DNA from: AWTP1-13 sp963775835
Lineage (GTDB): Bacteria; Pseudomonadota; Alphaproteobacteria; Rhizobiales; Hyphomicrobiaceae
Assembly (NCBI GenBank): GCA_963775835.1
Contig: CAVZKV010000006.1
Span: 10,025-74,024 of the forward strand
DNA: 64,000 nt
Direction of reading: 5' to 3'
Position 1 is the first letter of the stretch. The number at the start of each line of letters is the position of its first letter. Made by a program: the position numbers and the translations under genes. This document shows, piece by piece, positions 1 through 8,800 of this stretch. The notes beneath the pieces were generated by a model. It saw nothing but the letters and a program-made list of their open reading frames with translations. It did no database searches and was not told where the DNA came from.

Positions 1-243
1 GGCGGCGTGGCCGACGGAGATTTGGCCGGTGTAGCCCACCAGAATGTTCAAGCCCAGCGCACCCACCACCGCAATCAGCACCAGATTGATGATGGAGAGA
101 TAGTATTCGTCCAGCGTCGCCGGCAGGACGACCACAAACAGCAGGATGATCGCGGCAATGCTCCAGCGCGCGATCGGCAGCGGGTAGAGCGCCATGTCGG
201 CGGCGTAGGAGGTTTTGTAGACGCCTGATTCGCGATGCAGCAT
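1..243 (-). CDS. livM: Branched-chain amino acid-type ABC transporter permease LivM (partial, runs off window start)
   Basis: Only the first 81 residues are in the window. They hold a short polar N-terminus, a first hydrophobic helix (about residues 27-42), and a second helix ending in the stretch LNILVGYTGQISVGHAA. That GYTGQ-S-GHAA motif is the usual signature of LivM permeases. LivM pairs with LivH in the inner membrane to form the translocation path of a HAAT-family importer. The ATG at 243-241 lies 12 bases after the livH stop, so the two are co-transcribed. The substrate cannot be read from this sequence. The neighbouring acyl-CoA synthetase hints at an organic or fatty acid rather than an amino acid. 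Confidence 0.9.
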   Translation of the reverse strand, partial: MLHRESGVYKTSYAADMALYPLPIARWSIAAIILLFVVVLPATLDEYYLSIINLVLIAVVGALGLNILVGYTGQISVGHAA

Positions 244-255
244 GGTTGCGTTGCT

Positions 256-1149
256 CTAAACCCGTTCGATCCTGTGCGTGCCGAACATGCCGTACGGCTT
301 GAACATCAGCATCAGGATCATAAGCACATAGGGCGCGAAATCCTTGGTGCCGCCGCCGACGTAGGGGTCGAGGTAGCCGGCCGCCAAACTCTCGACCACA
401 CCGACGATCAAGCCGCCGATCACCGCACCGACGATGGAATCAAGCCCTCCTAAGATCACAACGGGAAACACCTTGAGCCCAACCAGTGCGAGGTGAACGT
501 CGACGCCAAGCATGCTGCCCCAGATCACGCCGCCAAGCGCCGACACCGTGCCGGCCATGGCCCAGGCGAGCGCGAAATAGCGCTCAACATTGATGCCCAT
601 CGCCATCGCCACCTGTTGATTGTCGGCAACCGCACGCATGGCAACGCCCATCCGGCTCTTCAAGAAGAACCAGGTAAAGACGGCCAGGAACATTAGGGTG
701 ACGACAACGCCCAGCACCTGAACGGGCGGCAGGCTGATCGGTCCGAAGGTGATCGGCGTATCACCGATCGGCAGCGAAACGGCGCGGGTCTCCCCACCAA
801 CGGTGATTGGCGGCAGGCCTCGCAGCATCGCACCAAGGCCAATCGTCGCCATGATCACCGCGACGATGGGTCGACCGAGCAGGGGGCGCAGCACGATCCG
901 CTCTAGCGCGAAGCTGAACACAACCATGACCGCGATGGCGATCGCCACGGCCGCCAAGACCGGAATTTTTTCACCGAGCGAGACGGCGGCAACGAAGCCC
1001 GCCAGCATGACAAATTCGCCCTGGGCGAAGTTGATCGCATCGGTTGCCTTGTAGACCAGGACAAAACCGAGCGCGATCAGCGAATACATGAGCCCGATCG
1101 ACAAGCCGCTAACGATCAGGGCCAGGGCAAACTGCAGCTCATCCCACAT
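256..1149 (-). CDS. livH: Branched-chain amino acid-type ABC transporter permease LivH
   Basis: This 297-residue protein has about eight hydrophobic segments and the LivH hallmark near its N-terminus (GLMYSLIALGFVLVYKATD, then INFAQGEF). The start was placed at the ATG at 1149 because a GAGGG ribosome site sits just upstream; the frame is open further upstream, but those residues look non-natural. It forms the membrane channel with LivM, whose gene follows 12 bases later. The LivG-type ATPase is encoded upstream in the same direction, with an acyl-CoA synthetase gene between them. No substrate-binding protein or LivF is visible on this side, so they are probably beyond the window edge. Confidence 0.92.
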   Translation of the reverse strand: MWDELQFALALIVSGLSIGLMYSLIALGFVLVYKATDAINFAQGEFVMLAGFVAAVSLGEKIPVLAAVAIAIAVMVVFSFALERIVLRPLLGRPIVAVIMATIGLGAMLRGLPPITVGGETRAVSLPIGDTPITFGPISLPPVQVLGVVVTLMFLAVFTWFFLKSRMGVAMRAVADNQQVAMAMGINVERYFALAWAMAGTVSALGGVIWGSMLGVDVHLALVGLKVFPVVILGGLDSIVGAVIGGLIVGVVESLAAGYLDPYVGGGTKDFAPYVLMILMLMFKPYGMFGTHRIERV

Positions 1150-1335
1150 TTTTTGCCCTCCCTCTTGCGGGACGCAGACAGTCACGGTTTGGCCGGGAAC
1201 GGAAGGGACCGAGCATCGCGGGCAAGACAACGCGCGCTGGCGGGCAAACGGCAGCCGCCGTCAGCCTCAACGTTGGCGCGCCCGCCTCGTCAGCGAGCGG
1301 CCGGATCTGGGGGTTTGGGCTTTGCAAGCGGCGCC

Positions 1336-3276
1336 TCACGCGGCTATCTGCGCTTTGCCTGCGCTGAGCACGTCGTGCACGGCAAGCGTCGAAGTGAGCG
1401 AGGACTTGCGACCGTCCTCGAAGGTGATTTCCATCGTCAGCCTGGCCTCGCTCGCACCCTGATAGAGCGCGGCCACCACCGCGGCATACTTCTCGGCGAC
1501 AAAACCGCGCCGCACTTTGCGCGTGCGCGTCATCTCGGCATCATCGGCCTCGAGCTCCTTGTTGAGCAGCACGAAGCGGCTGACGCGGCTCAACTCCGGT
1601 AGCGTCTTGTTGATCTTGTGCACCTCGTCGACGATCAGCCGCGCCACCTCTGGCTTTCCCGCCAAGTCCATAAAGCTGGTATAGGGCAAACTTTGAGCCT
1701 CCGCCCATTTGCCGACGGTGCTCATGTCGACGGCGATCATAGCCGCCACGAATGGGCGCTGATCGCCGAAGGCGACCACCTCGCGCACATAGGGACTGAA
1801 TTTCAGCTTGTTCTCGATGAACTGCGGGGCGAACGGGGTGCCATCGGCAAGTTTGCCCACGTCCTTGGCGCGATCGATAATGGCGAGCGCCCCGTTGGGA
1901 TCAATCAGGCCCGCATCGCCGGTCTTGAGCCAACCATCGGAGGTCATGGCATCGCGTGTCGCCTCCTCCTGCTTAAAATAGCCCAGGAACACGCCTGGGC
2001 CCTTGACCTGCACCTCGCCACGTTCCCCGATGCGGACGGCGATGCCGGGCAGCGTGCGGCCAACGGTATTCGGGTCGGCCGCCTCGTCGGCCTGCGTGGC
2101 GATCAACGCGCTTGCCTCTGTCGCCCCGTAGATCTGTTTCAAGTTCACGCCGAAGGAGCGAAAAAAGCGGAATGTATCCGGCCCCAGCGGCGCCCCGCCG
2201 GTCAAGCACCAGCGGGCATTCTTGAGACCGAGCTGGTCGCGCACCGGCCCATAGACCAGGAACTCACCGAGGCGGCAGGCGGCGCGCAGCGGGGCCGAAA
2301 TGGGCTTGCCGTCACTCTTCAGCAGTTCGCGCTTTTCCGCCGCGGCACGGAAATACTCATAGATCCAACGTTTGAGCCGCGAAGCGTCGGTCGCCTTGAC
2401 TTGCAGCGAGGTGAGCATGTTTTCCCAGATACGCGGCGGCGCCAGCAGCGCGCTGGGGCCAAGCTCGCGCAAATCGCGCTGCACCGTTTCCGGGCTCTCG
2501 GGGCAATTGCAGGTGGCGCCAACGACCAGGCTGGTGCTGAGCGAGAACATCGAATCCCCGACCCAGCCCATCGGCAAATAGCAAAGCCAATTGTCTCCGC
2601 GCCTGACAAACTCCACGCTCGCAAAGCTCTCGGAGGTCGCGATCATATTGCTGTGGCTCAACAGCACGCCCTTTGACCTGCCGGTGGTGCCGGAGGTGTA
2701 GGCGATCAGCGCCACGTCCTCGGCGCTGCCCTTGCCGACTTCGGTCTCATAGTAGTTCGGATGCGCTTTGCCGAAATCGCGTCCCGCCGCTTCGACCTCG
2801 GCCATCGATTTTATGAATTTCTCCCGGTAAGAGCCCATGCCGCGGGGGTCTTCGTAAAGAACCCAGCGCAGATTGGGTAGTTGGTCGCGCAACGACAACA
2901 CCTTGTCGACCTGCTCTTGGTCCTCCGCCGCGACCACGGACACCTCGGCGTGAGTCAGCACGTGCACCAGCTCGCTGGCAATCGAATCCTGATAGAGGGG
3001 CACCGCCATGCCACCCAGGGCCTGGGCGGAGATCTGCGCCCAATAGAGGCGCGCCCGGTTGTCGCCCAGCACCGACAGTTTGTCGCCGCGCTTAAAGCCC
3101 AAGGCAGCAAGCCCGAGCGCGAAGTCGCGCACGTGCGCCTGGCATGCTCGCCATGTGAAGGTCTCCCAGATGCCGCGATCCTTCTCGCGCATGCCGGGAT
3201 GACGCGGCCATACCTGGGCATTGCGCCGCAGCAGTTTGGGCAAGGTGTTGGTTTCCGGGTCGGCGACAAGCTTCAT
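1336..3276 (-). CDS. Long-chain-type acyl-CoA synthetase (AMP-binding)
   Basis: This 646-residue ANL-superfamily enzyme should activate a carboxylic acid to its CoA thioester using ATP, through an acyl-adenylate. The P-loop-like motif YTSGTTGRSKG starts near residue 193, followed by the YGATEA motif and LKTGDAG, in the correct order. The length and the insertion-rich C-terminus match the FadD15/long-chain group rather than short 4-coumarate-type ligases. Its ATG overlaps the stop of the upstream livG gene (ATGA), so the two are translationally coupled, and livH follows after 186 bases. Placement inside a Liv importer operon suggests that the imported substrate is a fatty or aryl acid trapped as its CoA ester. 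The exact substrate is unknown. Confidence 0.88.
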   Translation of the reverse strand: MKLVADPETNTLPKLLRRNAQVWPRHPGMREKDRGIWETFTWRACQAHVRDFALGLAALGFKRGDKLSVLGDNRARLYWAQISAQALGGMAVPLYQDSIASELVHVLTHAEVSVVAAEDQEQVDKVLSLRDQLPNLRWVLYEDPRGMGSYREKFIKSMAEVEAAGRDFGKAHPNYYETEVGKGSAEDVALIAYTSGTTGRSKGVLLSHSNMIATSESFASVEFVRRGDNWLCYLPMGWVGDSMFSLSTSLVVGATCNCPESPETVQRDLRELGPSALLAPPRIWENMLTSLQVKATDASRLKRWIYEYFRAAAEKRELLKSDGKPISAPLRAACRLGEFLVYGPVRDQLGLKNARWCLTGGAPLGPDTFRFFRSFGVNLKQIYGATEASALIATQADEAADPNTVGRTLPGIAVRIGERGEVQVKGPGVFLGYFKQEEATRDAMTSDGWLKTGDAGLIDPNGALAIIDRAKDVGKLADGTPFAPQFIENKLKFSPYVREVVAFGDQRPFVAAMIAVDMSTVGKWAEAQSLPYTSFMDLAGKPEVARLIVDEVHKINKTLPELSRVSRFVLLNKELEADDAEMTRTRKVRRGFVAEKYAAVVAALYQGASEARLTMEITFEDGRKSSLTSTLAVHDVLSAGKAQIAA

Positions 3277-4085
3277 GGGCGTCCACCCCCCTGATTGGTT
3301 CCGAGATAAGCCTGGATGACCGCGGGGTCGTTCTGCACCTCCGCGGGGGCGCCAGCAGCAATCTTGCGCCCGCGATCGAGCACCACGACGTGATCGGAAA
3401 TATCCATCACCACGCCCATATCGTGTTCGATCAGCACGACGGTGATGTTGCGCTCCTGGTTCACGTCGAGGATGTAGCGCGCCATATCTTCCTTTTCGTC
3501 TTGGTTCATGCCCCCCATGGGCTCGTCGAGCAGTAAGATCTTGGGCTCGAGCGCCAAGGCACGGCCCAATTCGACGCGCTTGCGCAAGCCATAGGCGATC
3601 GCTGCCGTCGGCTGCTTGCGCAGGTCTTGGAGCTTGAGAAACTCGATGATTTCCTCGCAGGCGGCGCGATGGCGGATTTCCTCGCGCTGTGCGAGACCCC
3701 AATAGACGACGCTCGCCAGCACACCGGCACGCATGCGCACATGCCGACCGAGCATCAGATTGTCGAGCACGGTTAGGCCGCTGAACAAGGCGATGTTTTG
3801 GAAGGTGCGGGCGATCCCCAGCGCCGCAATCTCGCTTGGGCGGCAGGAGGTGATGTTGCGGCCCTCCAAGGTGATGCGGCCGCTGTCGGGCTTGTAGAAA
3901 CCTGAGACGATGTTGATCAGCGAGGTTTTGCCGGCGCCATTGGGTCCGATGATCGAGAGGATCCGGCCCTTGGGCACATCGATCGAGACGGCGTCCACCG
4001 CCGTCACGCCACCAAACCGCTTGCAAACGCTGTCAACGACCAGTTGGACGGCAGCGAGCTCACTGCTGCGCGCGGCCATGGTCAT
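3273..4085 (-). CDS. livG: Branched-chain amino acid-type ABC transporter ATPase LivG
   Basis: This 270-residue cytoplasmic ATPase has a Walker A motif (GPNGAGKT, residues 47-54), a Walker B region LLLDEPMGGMN and a switch histidine (IEHDMG). The signature loop is unusual: it reads AYGLRKRVELGRAL where most LivG proteins have LSYGxQRxLEIARAL, so the leading LS is replaced by IA. It powers the LivHM permease encoded downstream. The start is uncertain between two ATGs at 4085 and 4079; neither has a strong ribosome site. The stop overlaps the acyl-CoA synthetase start by four bases. Confidence 0.9.
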   Translation of the reverse strand: MTMAARSSELAAVQLVVDSVCKRFGGVTAVDAVSIDVPKGRILSIIGPNGAGKTSLINIVSGFYKPDSGRITLEGRNITSCRPSEIAALGIARTFQNIALFSGLTVLDNLMLGRHVRMRAGVLASVVYWGLAQREEIRHRAACEEIIEFLKLQDLRKQPTAAIAYGLRKRVELGRALALEPKILLLDEPMGGMNQDEKEDMARYILDVNQERNITVVLIEHDMGVVMDISDHVVVLDRGRKIAAGAPAEVQNDPAVIQAYLGTNQGGGRP

Positions 4086-4216
4086 GTTGCAACCCGAGCC
4101 GGGTTGGCGCTCCCACGGCCAACGTGGCGGTGATGCCTCGCGGCCCACATGGACAACCTCCCTTTGCGTGGCCGCGATGGCGTTGGATATGCGGGGTCGT
4201 CACTCTTGGCCGGTGA

Positions 4217-4241
4217 CCCTCCCGCATCGGCGGCGGGAGGG
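4217..4241 (-). terminator. GC-rich hairpin downstream of the MetE-like gene
   Basis: A 9-bp perfect inverted repeat (CCCTCCCGC / GCGGGAGGG) encloses a 7-base loop. It lies about 70 bases past the stop of the MetE-like gene and about 130 bases before livG, both on the minus strand. It could end the MetE-like transcript. There is no clear U-run after it, so intrinsic termination is only a suggestion. Confidence 0.4.
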
Positions 4242-4309
4242 GATGTTAGTTCAGCAATGCCCGTCACGCCAGGGGCCGCCGCGCCGCAATGTCGGCTTGG
4301 CACCGGCCC

Positions 4310-5423
4310 TCATGTCGTCCCCCAAATCCGCTCGGCGGTGCGGGCAATCAGCTCGAGCTTGGCCCATTGACCGGCCTCGCTGAGGGCATTGCCGCCCGCG
4401 ACGCTGGCAAAGCCACACTGGGTCGACAACCCGAGCCGCTCGAGGGGCAGGATGCGCCCTGCCGCCTCGACGCGGCGCAAAAGGTCGTCTGCGTCTTCCA
4501 GACGCTCGAGTTTGGAGGACACGAGACCCAGCACGACGATTTTGCCCTCCGGCACCAAGCGCAGCGGCGCGAAATCGCCCGCCCGCTCACTGTCGTACTC
4601 GAGCAGGAAGACATCCACCGGCACGCCGTTGAAAACCTTGTCGGCAACGGGCTCATAGCCACCTGCGGCCATCCAGCGGCCGCGAAAGTTACCTCGGCAC
4701 AGATGCAAACCCAGCCGCATGCCGGGGGGCCGCTCGGCACAGATGTGCCGAAGCAGGCCGATATAGGTGTCGAGGAGAGCGCAGGGATCGGCGCCGCGGC
4801 CGGCGGCTTGCTGGCGCACGCTTGGATCGCAGAGCATGGCGAGCGGCACCTCGTCGAATTGCACATACCGACATCCCGCGGCGGCCAGCTCCTTGAGCTC
4901 AGTGCTGTACACCCTTACCAGATCCTCGAAATAGCGGGCGCGATCGGGATAGGCGGCAGGGTCGACCGCCTCCTCGAGGCGGAAGAAATGAAAGGCGCTC
5001 GGTGCGGGCAAGGTGATTTTCACCAGGGCCTCGCGGGCATAGCGGCGCGCGCGCTCGTATTCGGGCAGCGCAATCGGACCTCGGCGCACGATCGGCCCTG
5101 CCGCCGCGCAGGTCTGCCAACTGAAGGCCTGGTCGCTCGCATCCTTGAATTGGAAATGTGCAGGAGCGAGTTCGGAAGCCCTCCATGCCTTCGAAGAAGA
5201 AGCCGAACCATGAGCTGCGACCAAACTCACCGTCGGTCACTACCTTGAAGCCGATGGCCTCTTGGCGCGCGATGACGCGCTCCACTTCGCGTGCCAGCAT
5301 CTGATCTGCCTCGCTGCGCGAGACCGCCCCGCGCAGGAGCAGGGCGATGGTGTCCTTGAGCACGCGCGGCCTGAGCAGGCTGCCGATCACCTCGGCGCGC
5401 ACGGCGGCCTTGGTTGCCTCCAT
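4310..5423 (-). pseudogene. MetE-like cobalamin-independent methionine synthase family protein, frameshifted
   Basis: Two overlapping frames together give one protein of about 370 residues. The first (from ATG 5423) runs to EGFFFEGMEGF-like residues near 5180; the second continues with ELAPAHFQFKD and ends at 4310. Removing one base in the CC of CTTCCGAAC restores a single frame. The second part keeps plausible zinc and substrate residues: FDEVPL, HLCRGN, LEYDSE and STQCGF. This length fits the short MetE C-domain family (methyl transfer to a thiol) rather than full MetE (about 750 residues). It may be a sequencing error rather than true decay. A hairpin follows it, separating it from the liv operon. 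Confidence 0.75.
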
Positions 5424-5592
5424 GGCGGAGCCTCGGGAAAGAGGTCGAGGGGACCAACCTCTCGCGACCCGGCCGGGCTGTCAATTGCGGGCTTGCCGTC
5501 GTTGCATCGACCTTGACGGCTTAACCTCGGCGCAACCTCGGCAGGCCACACTGCGGAGACGGACCGGACGTGTGTGTCGGGGGGGGGGACTC

Positions 5593-5909
5593 ATGCGGCG
5601 TGCACAATTTGCCGAGCTCCTCGATGGCCTGGAGCGTGCCGGGCCGGGCCGCGGGCAGCCGCCAGCTGCCGCCACCCCGGCACGCCAGCGACGGGCATTC
5701 GTTGTTGAGAGTACGGCCAACGGCACCGTCGCCCTCTATCTCAGCCCGGCAGGCTCGCTGGCATCTACCTCAACGAACCCCTGCTTGAAGGCAGCGACGT
5801 CGAGGCGCTGATTTCCCTGCAGGCTTGGGTTGCACAACGCGGGCGATGCCGGGCGACGGTCCGGCGGGAACCCTGCGGAGGGGAGCGTCGTTCTTGCAGG
5901 ATCTGTGAT
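5593..5909 (+). pseudogene. Possible frameshifted hypothetical gene
   Basis: An ATG at 5593 opens a frame reading VVESTANGTVALYLSPAG, and one missing base later a second frame continues with LAGIYLNEPLLEGSDVEAL. The two pieces look protein-like and fit end to end near 5755. A run of ten G precedes the start, which itself is prone to length errors. I recognise no family. The later part of the second frame becomes arginine-rich and unconvincing. Confidence 0.22.
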
Positions 5910-5930
5910 GGCGATGGGCGGAAAGCGCAC

Positions 5931-6104
5931 ATGGACGACAAACCCGTGGATCGACCCGACCAGGCGACCGTGGCCGTCCGGCAAGGCACCGGGCCCCGCG
6001 CCATGGTCACGGTGCTGCTGCTTTCGACGATCGCAGCCGTGGCCGCCATGCTGGTGATTTATCTTTATTTCTTTGCCGGACCGACGCCACCGCCGAAGGC
6101 GTGA
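5931..6104 (+). CDS. Small single-pass membrane protein, hypothetical
   Basis: This 57-residue frame starts with a polar segment (MDDKPVDRPDQ), has one strong hydrophobic helix (about residues 25-47, VTVLLLSTIAAVAAMLVIYLY) and a proline-rich tail. No named family is recognised. It lies upstream of coxC in the same direction, about 170 bases away. There is only a weak ribosome site, so its expression is unproven. The good hydrophobic profile is the main reason to list it. Confidence 0.4.
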   Translation: MDDKPVDRPDQATVAVRQGTGPRAMVTVLLLSTIAAVAAMLVIYLYFFAGPTPPPKA

Positions 6105-6276
6105 GGTCGCTCAGCGCGCGCGACCCAAGCGGCAAGCTCGCCAATTCAAAAGCGCCAGCGTGCCCAAAAAAGGCCGCGGCAGGCCCGCTTGGCCGAGCAG
6201 TTGCTCGCCAGCAACGCGAACGGATAGTGTAGCCCTCGCAACAGACGATCGCGCTGGCAGAGGAGACCGCACGCCG

Positions 6277-7503
6277 ATGGTCGTCAATCACGAGACCTGG
6301 ATCGTCGCCTTGTCGGTGCTGGTGGCAATCCAGGGCGCCTATGTGGGGTTGAACCTGGCACTGGAATTGCCTGGGAGCGCCGGTGGTCGGCGCAAGCTGC
6401 TGCTGGCGGGGGCCGCCCTGACGCTGGCCGTTGCCATCTGGTCCATGCATTTCGTGGGAATGCTAGCGGTCCGGTCGCCGATCCGCATCGACTACCATGT
6501 CCTGCCAACGCTCGTCTCCTTCCTGGTCTGTGTTCTTGTGGTTGGGCTGGCGGTCTTTTTGGCCTCCAGCGCGCCCGCCTCCAATCCCGTCCTCGCTGTC
6601 TCGGCGACCGTCATGGGCGCCGGCATCGTGAGCATGCACTTCATCGGCATGCTCGCCTTGCACGCCAACGCCGTGATGCATCATGACCCCCGCTATGTGA
6701 TCGCCAGCGTCCTGATCGGCGTTGCCGCCTCCCGCCTCGCCTTGCACTTTGCCTTCGCCGGCAGGGTCCGCCCGCCGCTGCTTGCCGCTTCCGTCGCGCT
6801 CGGCTTGGCGATCTCGGGCATGCATTACACGGCGATGGCCGGCATGACGTTGCATGCGCAAGCAGACCTTTCGTTGGGCGGTGCCACAACGCTGTCGGGC
6901 GATCTATTGGCCGTGATCGTGGCCACCGTTGCCTTTGGCAGCTCGTTTGCCTTCTTTCTTGCGCTGGTGCCCGATGGGGCCGCCGGCGTGGCGACGCCGG
7001 CAGCGCCCACCTGGCCGGACGGCGCCCGGCCGATTGTGGCGCCGGCCGTATCCGCCGGCAATAACACCAGCGTGCCGGCCGCCGCCCCGGCCCGCTCGCC
7101 ACCCAGCGTGGTGATTCCGGTGCAGAAAGATGGGGCGATCCACTATCTACCAGCCGGCCGCGTCCACGCCGTCAAGGCGGATGCGCACTACACCACCGTG
7201 TTCGACGGCACGCAGGAGTTCTTTTGCGCCCTGTCGATCGGCGACGTGGAACATCGGCTCGACCAGAGCCGCTTCATCCGCGTGCACCGCAGCCACATCG
7301 TGGCCCTCGACCACATTCAAGCGTTGAAAAAGTCGGGCGACGGCGGCATCGCGCAGCTCGATTCACCGACGCGCTACACGCTGCCAGTCAGCCGACGCAA
7401 GCTGCCGGAGCTGAAGTCCATCCTGCGCGCCCGCGTCGAGGTGCGCCAAGCCGAGGCAGCGGCCCTCGCCGCAGGCAGGGACCTGCGCCCTCTGAACCCT
7501 TGA
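6277..7503 (+). CDS. coxC: CoxC-type regulator: MHYT membrane sensor with LytTR DNA-binding domain
   Basis: The protein has 408 residues. The N-terminal half has seven hydrophobic segments and three copies of the MHYT-type motif (MHFVGML, MHFIGML, MHYTAMAG), whose Met and His residues are proposed to bind copper or sense a diatomic gas. A proline/alanine-rich linker leads to a C-terminal LytTR domain (VHAVKADAHYTTVF, then RVHRSHIVAL). This architecture is that of CoxC and CoxH of Oligotropha carboxidovorans, regulators tied to CO-dependent growth. The ATG at 6277 was chosen because it opens the first membrane segment; the upstream extension is arginine-rich and unconvincing. It precedes coxM by about 420 bases, with the G-rich repeat in between. 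Confidence 0.88.
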   Translation: MVVNHETWIVALSVLVAIQGAYVGLNLALELPGSAGGRRKLLLAGAALTLAVAIWSMHFVGMLAVRSPIRIDYHVLPTLVSFLVCVLVVGLAVFLASSAPASNPVLAVSATVMGAGIVSMHFIGMLALHANAVMHHDPRYVIASVLIGVAASRLALHFAFAGRVRPPLLAASVALGLAISGMHYTAMAGMTLHAQADLSLGGATTLSGDLLAVIVATVAFGSSFAFFLALVPDGAAGVATPAAPTWPDGARPIVAPAVSAGNNTSVPAAAPARSPPSVVIPVQKDGAIHYLPAGRVHAVKADAHYTTVFDGTQEFFCALSIGDVEHRLDQSRFIRVHRSHIVALDHIQALKKSGDGGIAQLDSPTRYTLPVSRRKLPELKSILRARVEVRQAEAAALAAGRDLRPLNP

Positions 7504-7737
7504 CGGTCGCCAGCGCGACGGATGGGCTTGCTGGCCGCTCGGTCCCGGATGGGTCAGCATCACTGACGCAATTCGTGCAAAAATCAAGGGGTTTCGTGTC
7601 CATGCAACGCCGCTTGCCAGCCCACCATGCGCGCGCGATTGTAGGAAGCGTGTGTTGAACGCTAGCCTCGTCGCAGCGGCGGCCCCGCGTCTGTGCCCAA
7701 GCGACAAGGTCTGACAAACGAGGCCGGCAGACAAGGG

Positions 7738-7903
7738 CCCGACAGAGGGGGGGGCCCGACAGAGGGGGGGGCCCGACAGAGGGGGGCCCGACAGAGGGGG
7801 GCCCGACAGAGAGGGGCCCGACAGAGGGGGCCCGACAGAGAGGGGCCCGACAGAGAGGGGCCCGACAGAGGGGGCCCGACAGAGGGGGCCCGACAGAGAG
7901 GGG
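7738..7903 (+). repeat. G-rich tandem repeat, 11 copies of a 14-17 bp unit, before coxM
   Basis: Eleven head-to-tail units each start CCCGACAGA and end in a G-rich tract (G5 to G8, or GAGGGG). By my reading the unit lengths are 17, 17, 15, 15, 15, 14, 15, 15, 14, 14 and 15. Variation is confined to the G tract, as expected from slippage. There are no spacers, so this is not a CRISPR. The array ends 21 bases before the coxM start. The plus strand (the coding strand for cox) carries eleven G-runs of four or more and could fold into G-quadruplexes in DNA or mRNA. Confidence 0.95.
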
Positions 7904-7924
7904 CCTCATAGGGAGGGTACGACC

Positions 7925-8785
7925 GTGATACCGGGCTCATTCTCCTATCATCGCCCCAAATCCGTTGCCGAGGCCGCCGGGCTGCTGGCCCAGCATGCCG
8001 ATGGCGCGCGCATCCTGGCCGGCGGTCAGAGCCTGATCCCGATGATGAAGCTGAGGCTTGCGGCCCCCGAACACCTGATCGACATTGCCGCCGTTGCGGA
8101 GCTCAAAGGCATCGAGCGGAAGGCGGATACCTTGCGCATCGGCGCCATGACCACCCAGCACGAGCTCATCGCCTCGGCGCTCATTGCCGAGACCGTTCCC
8201 GTCATTTGCGAAACCTCCCTGCTGGTCGCCGACCCGCAGGTCCGCTACGTCGGCACGCTCGGGGGCAATCTCGCCAACGGTGATCCGGGCAACGACATGC
8301 CTGCCATCATGCTGTGCCTGGATGCGAGCTATCGTCTGCTCGCTCGCGGCGGCGAACGCACGGTGAAAGCACGAGACTTTTACAAGGGCACCTATGCCAC
8401 GGCGCTCACCGATGCCGAGATCCTAGCCTCCATCGATATCCCGATCCCGCCCGCTGGCCACGGCTTCGCCTACGAAAAACTCAAGCGCAAGATCGGCGAT
8501 TACGCCACGGCGGCCGCGGGGGTCATTCTGACCGCTCAGGGCGGCAAAATCACGAGCTGTGCGATCGGGCTCTCGAACCTGGCCGACACGCCGCTTTATG
8601 CGCAAGCCGCCGGCGCAGCGGTGCTGGGCCGCAGCCTTGATGCGCCGACGATCGCCGCCGCCGTCAAGGCTGCGCGCGCGCAGATGGCGCCGGCCGCCGA
8701 TACGCGCGGATCGGTCGAATACCGCACCTATGTCGGCGGCGTGATGGTGGAACGCGCGCTCAAGCGCGCCTTGGCCAGGACCTGA
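7925..8785 (+). CDS. coxM: CO dehydrogenase medium subunit CoxM (FAD-binding)
   Basis: This 286-residue flavoprotein subunit carries the two FAD motifs of the family: AGGQSLIPMMKLR near residue 36 and TLGGNLANGDPGND near residue 115. It passes electrons from the CoxS iron-sulfur clusters to the quinone pool at the cytoplasmic face of the membrane. The start is a GTG at 7925, preceded by an AGGGAGGG ribosome site at 7909-7916 that sits directly after the tandem repeat. The order coxM-coxS-coxL is that of Oligotropha. The length matches CoxM (about 288 residues). Confidence 0.93.
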   Translation: MIPGSFSYHRPKSVAEAAGLLAQHADGARILAGGQSLIPMMKLRLAAPEHLIDIAAVAELKGIERKADTLRIGAMTTQHELIASALIAETVPVICETSLLVADPQVRYVGTLGGNLANGDPGNDMPAIMLCLDASYRLLARGGERTVKARDFYKGTYATALTDAEILASIDIPIPPAGHGFAYEKLKRKIGDYATAAAGVILTAQGGKITSCAIGLSNLADTPLYAQAAGAAVLGRSLDAPTIAAAVKAARAQMAPAADTRGSVEYRTYVGGVMVERALKRALART

Positions 8786-8800
8786 GTTTGGGGAGGCGGC

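Noticed and set aside
1618..2676. Long plus-strand reading frame opposite the acyl-CoA synthetase
   Set aside because: Shadow of a well-identified gene; composition is His/Gln/Arg-rich and unnatural.
7738..7903. CRISPR array
   Set aside because: Units are contiguous, 14-17 bp long, with no spacers and no cas genes nearby.
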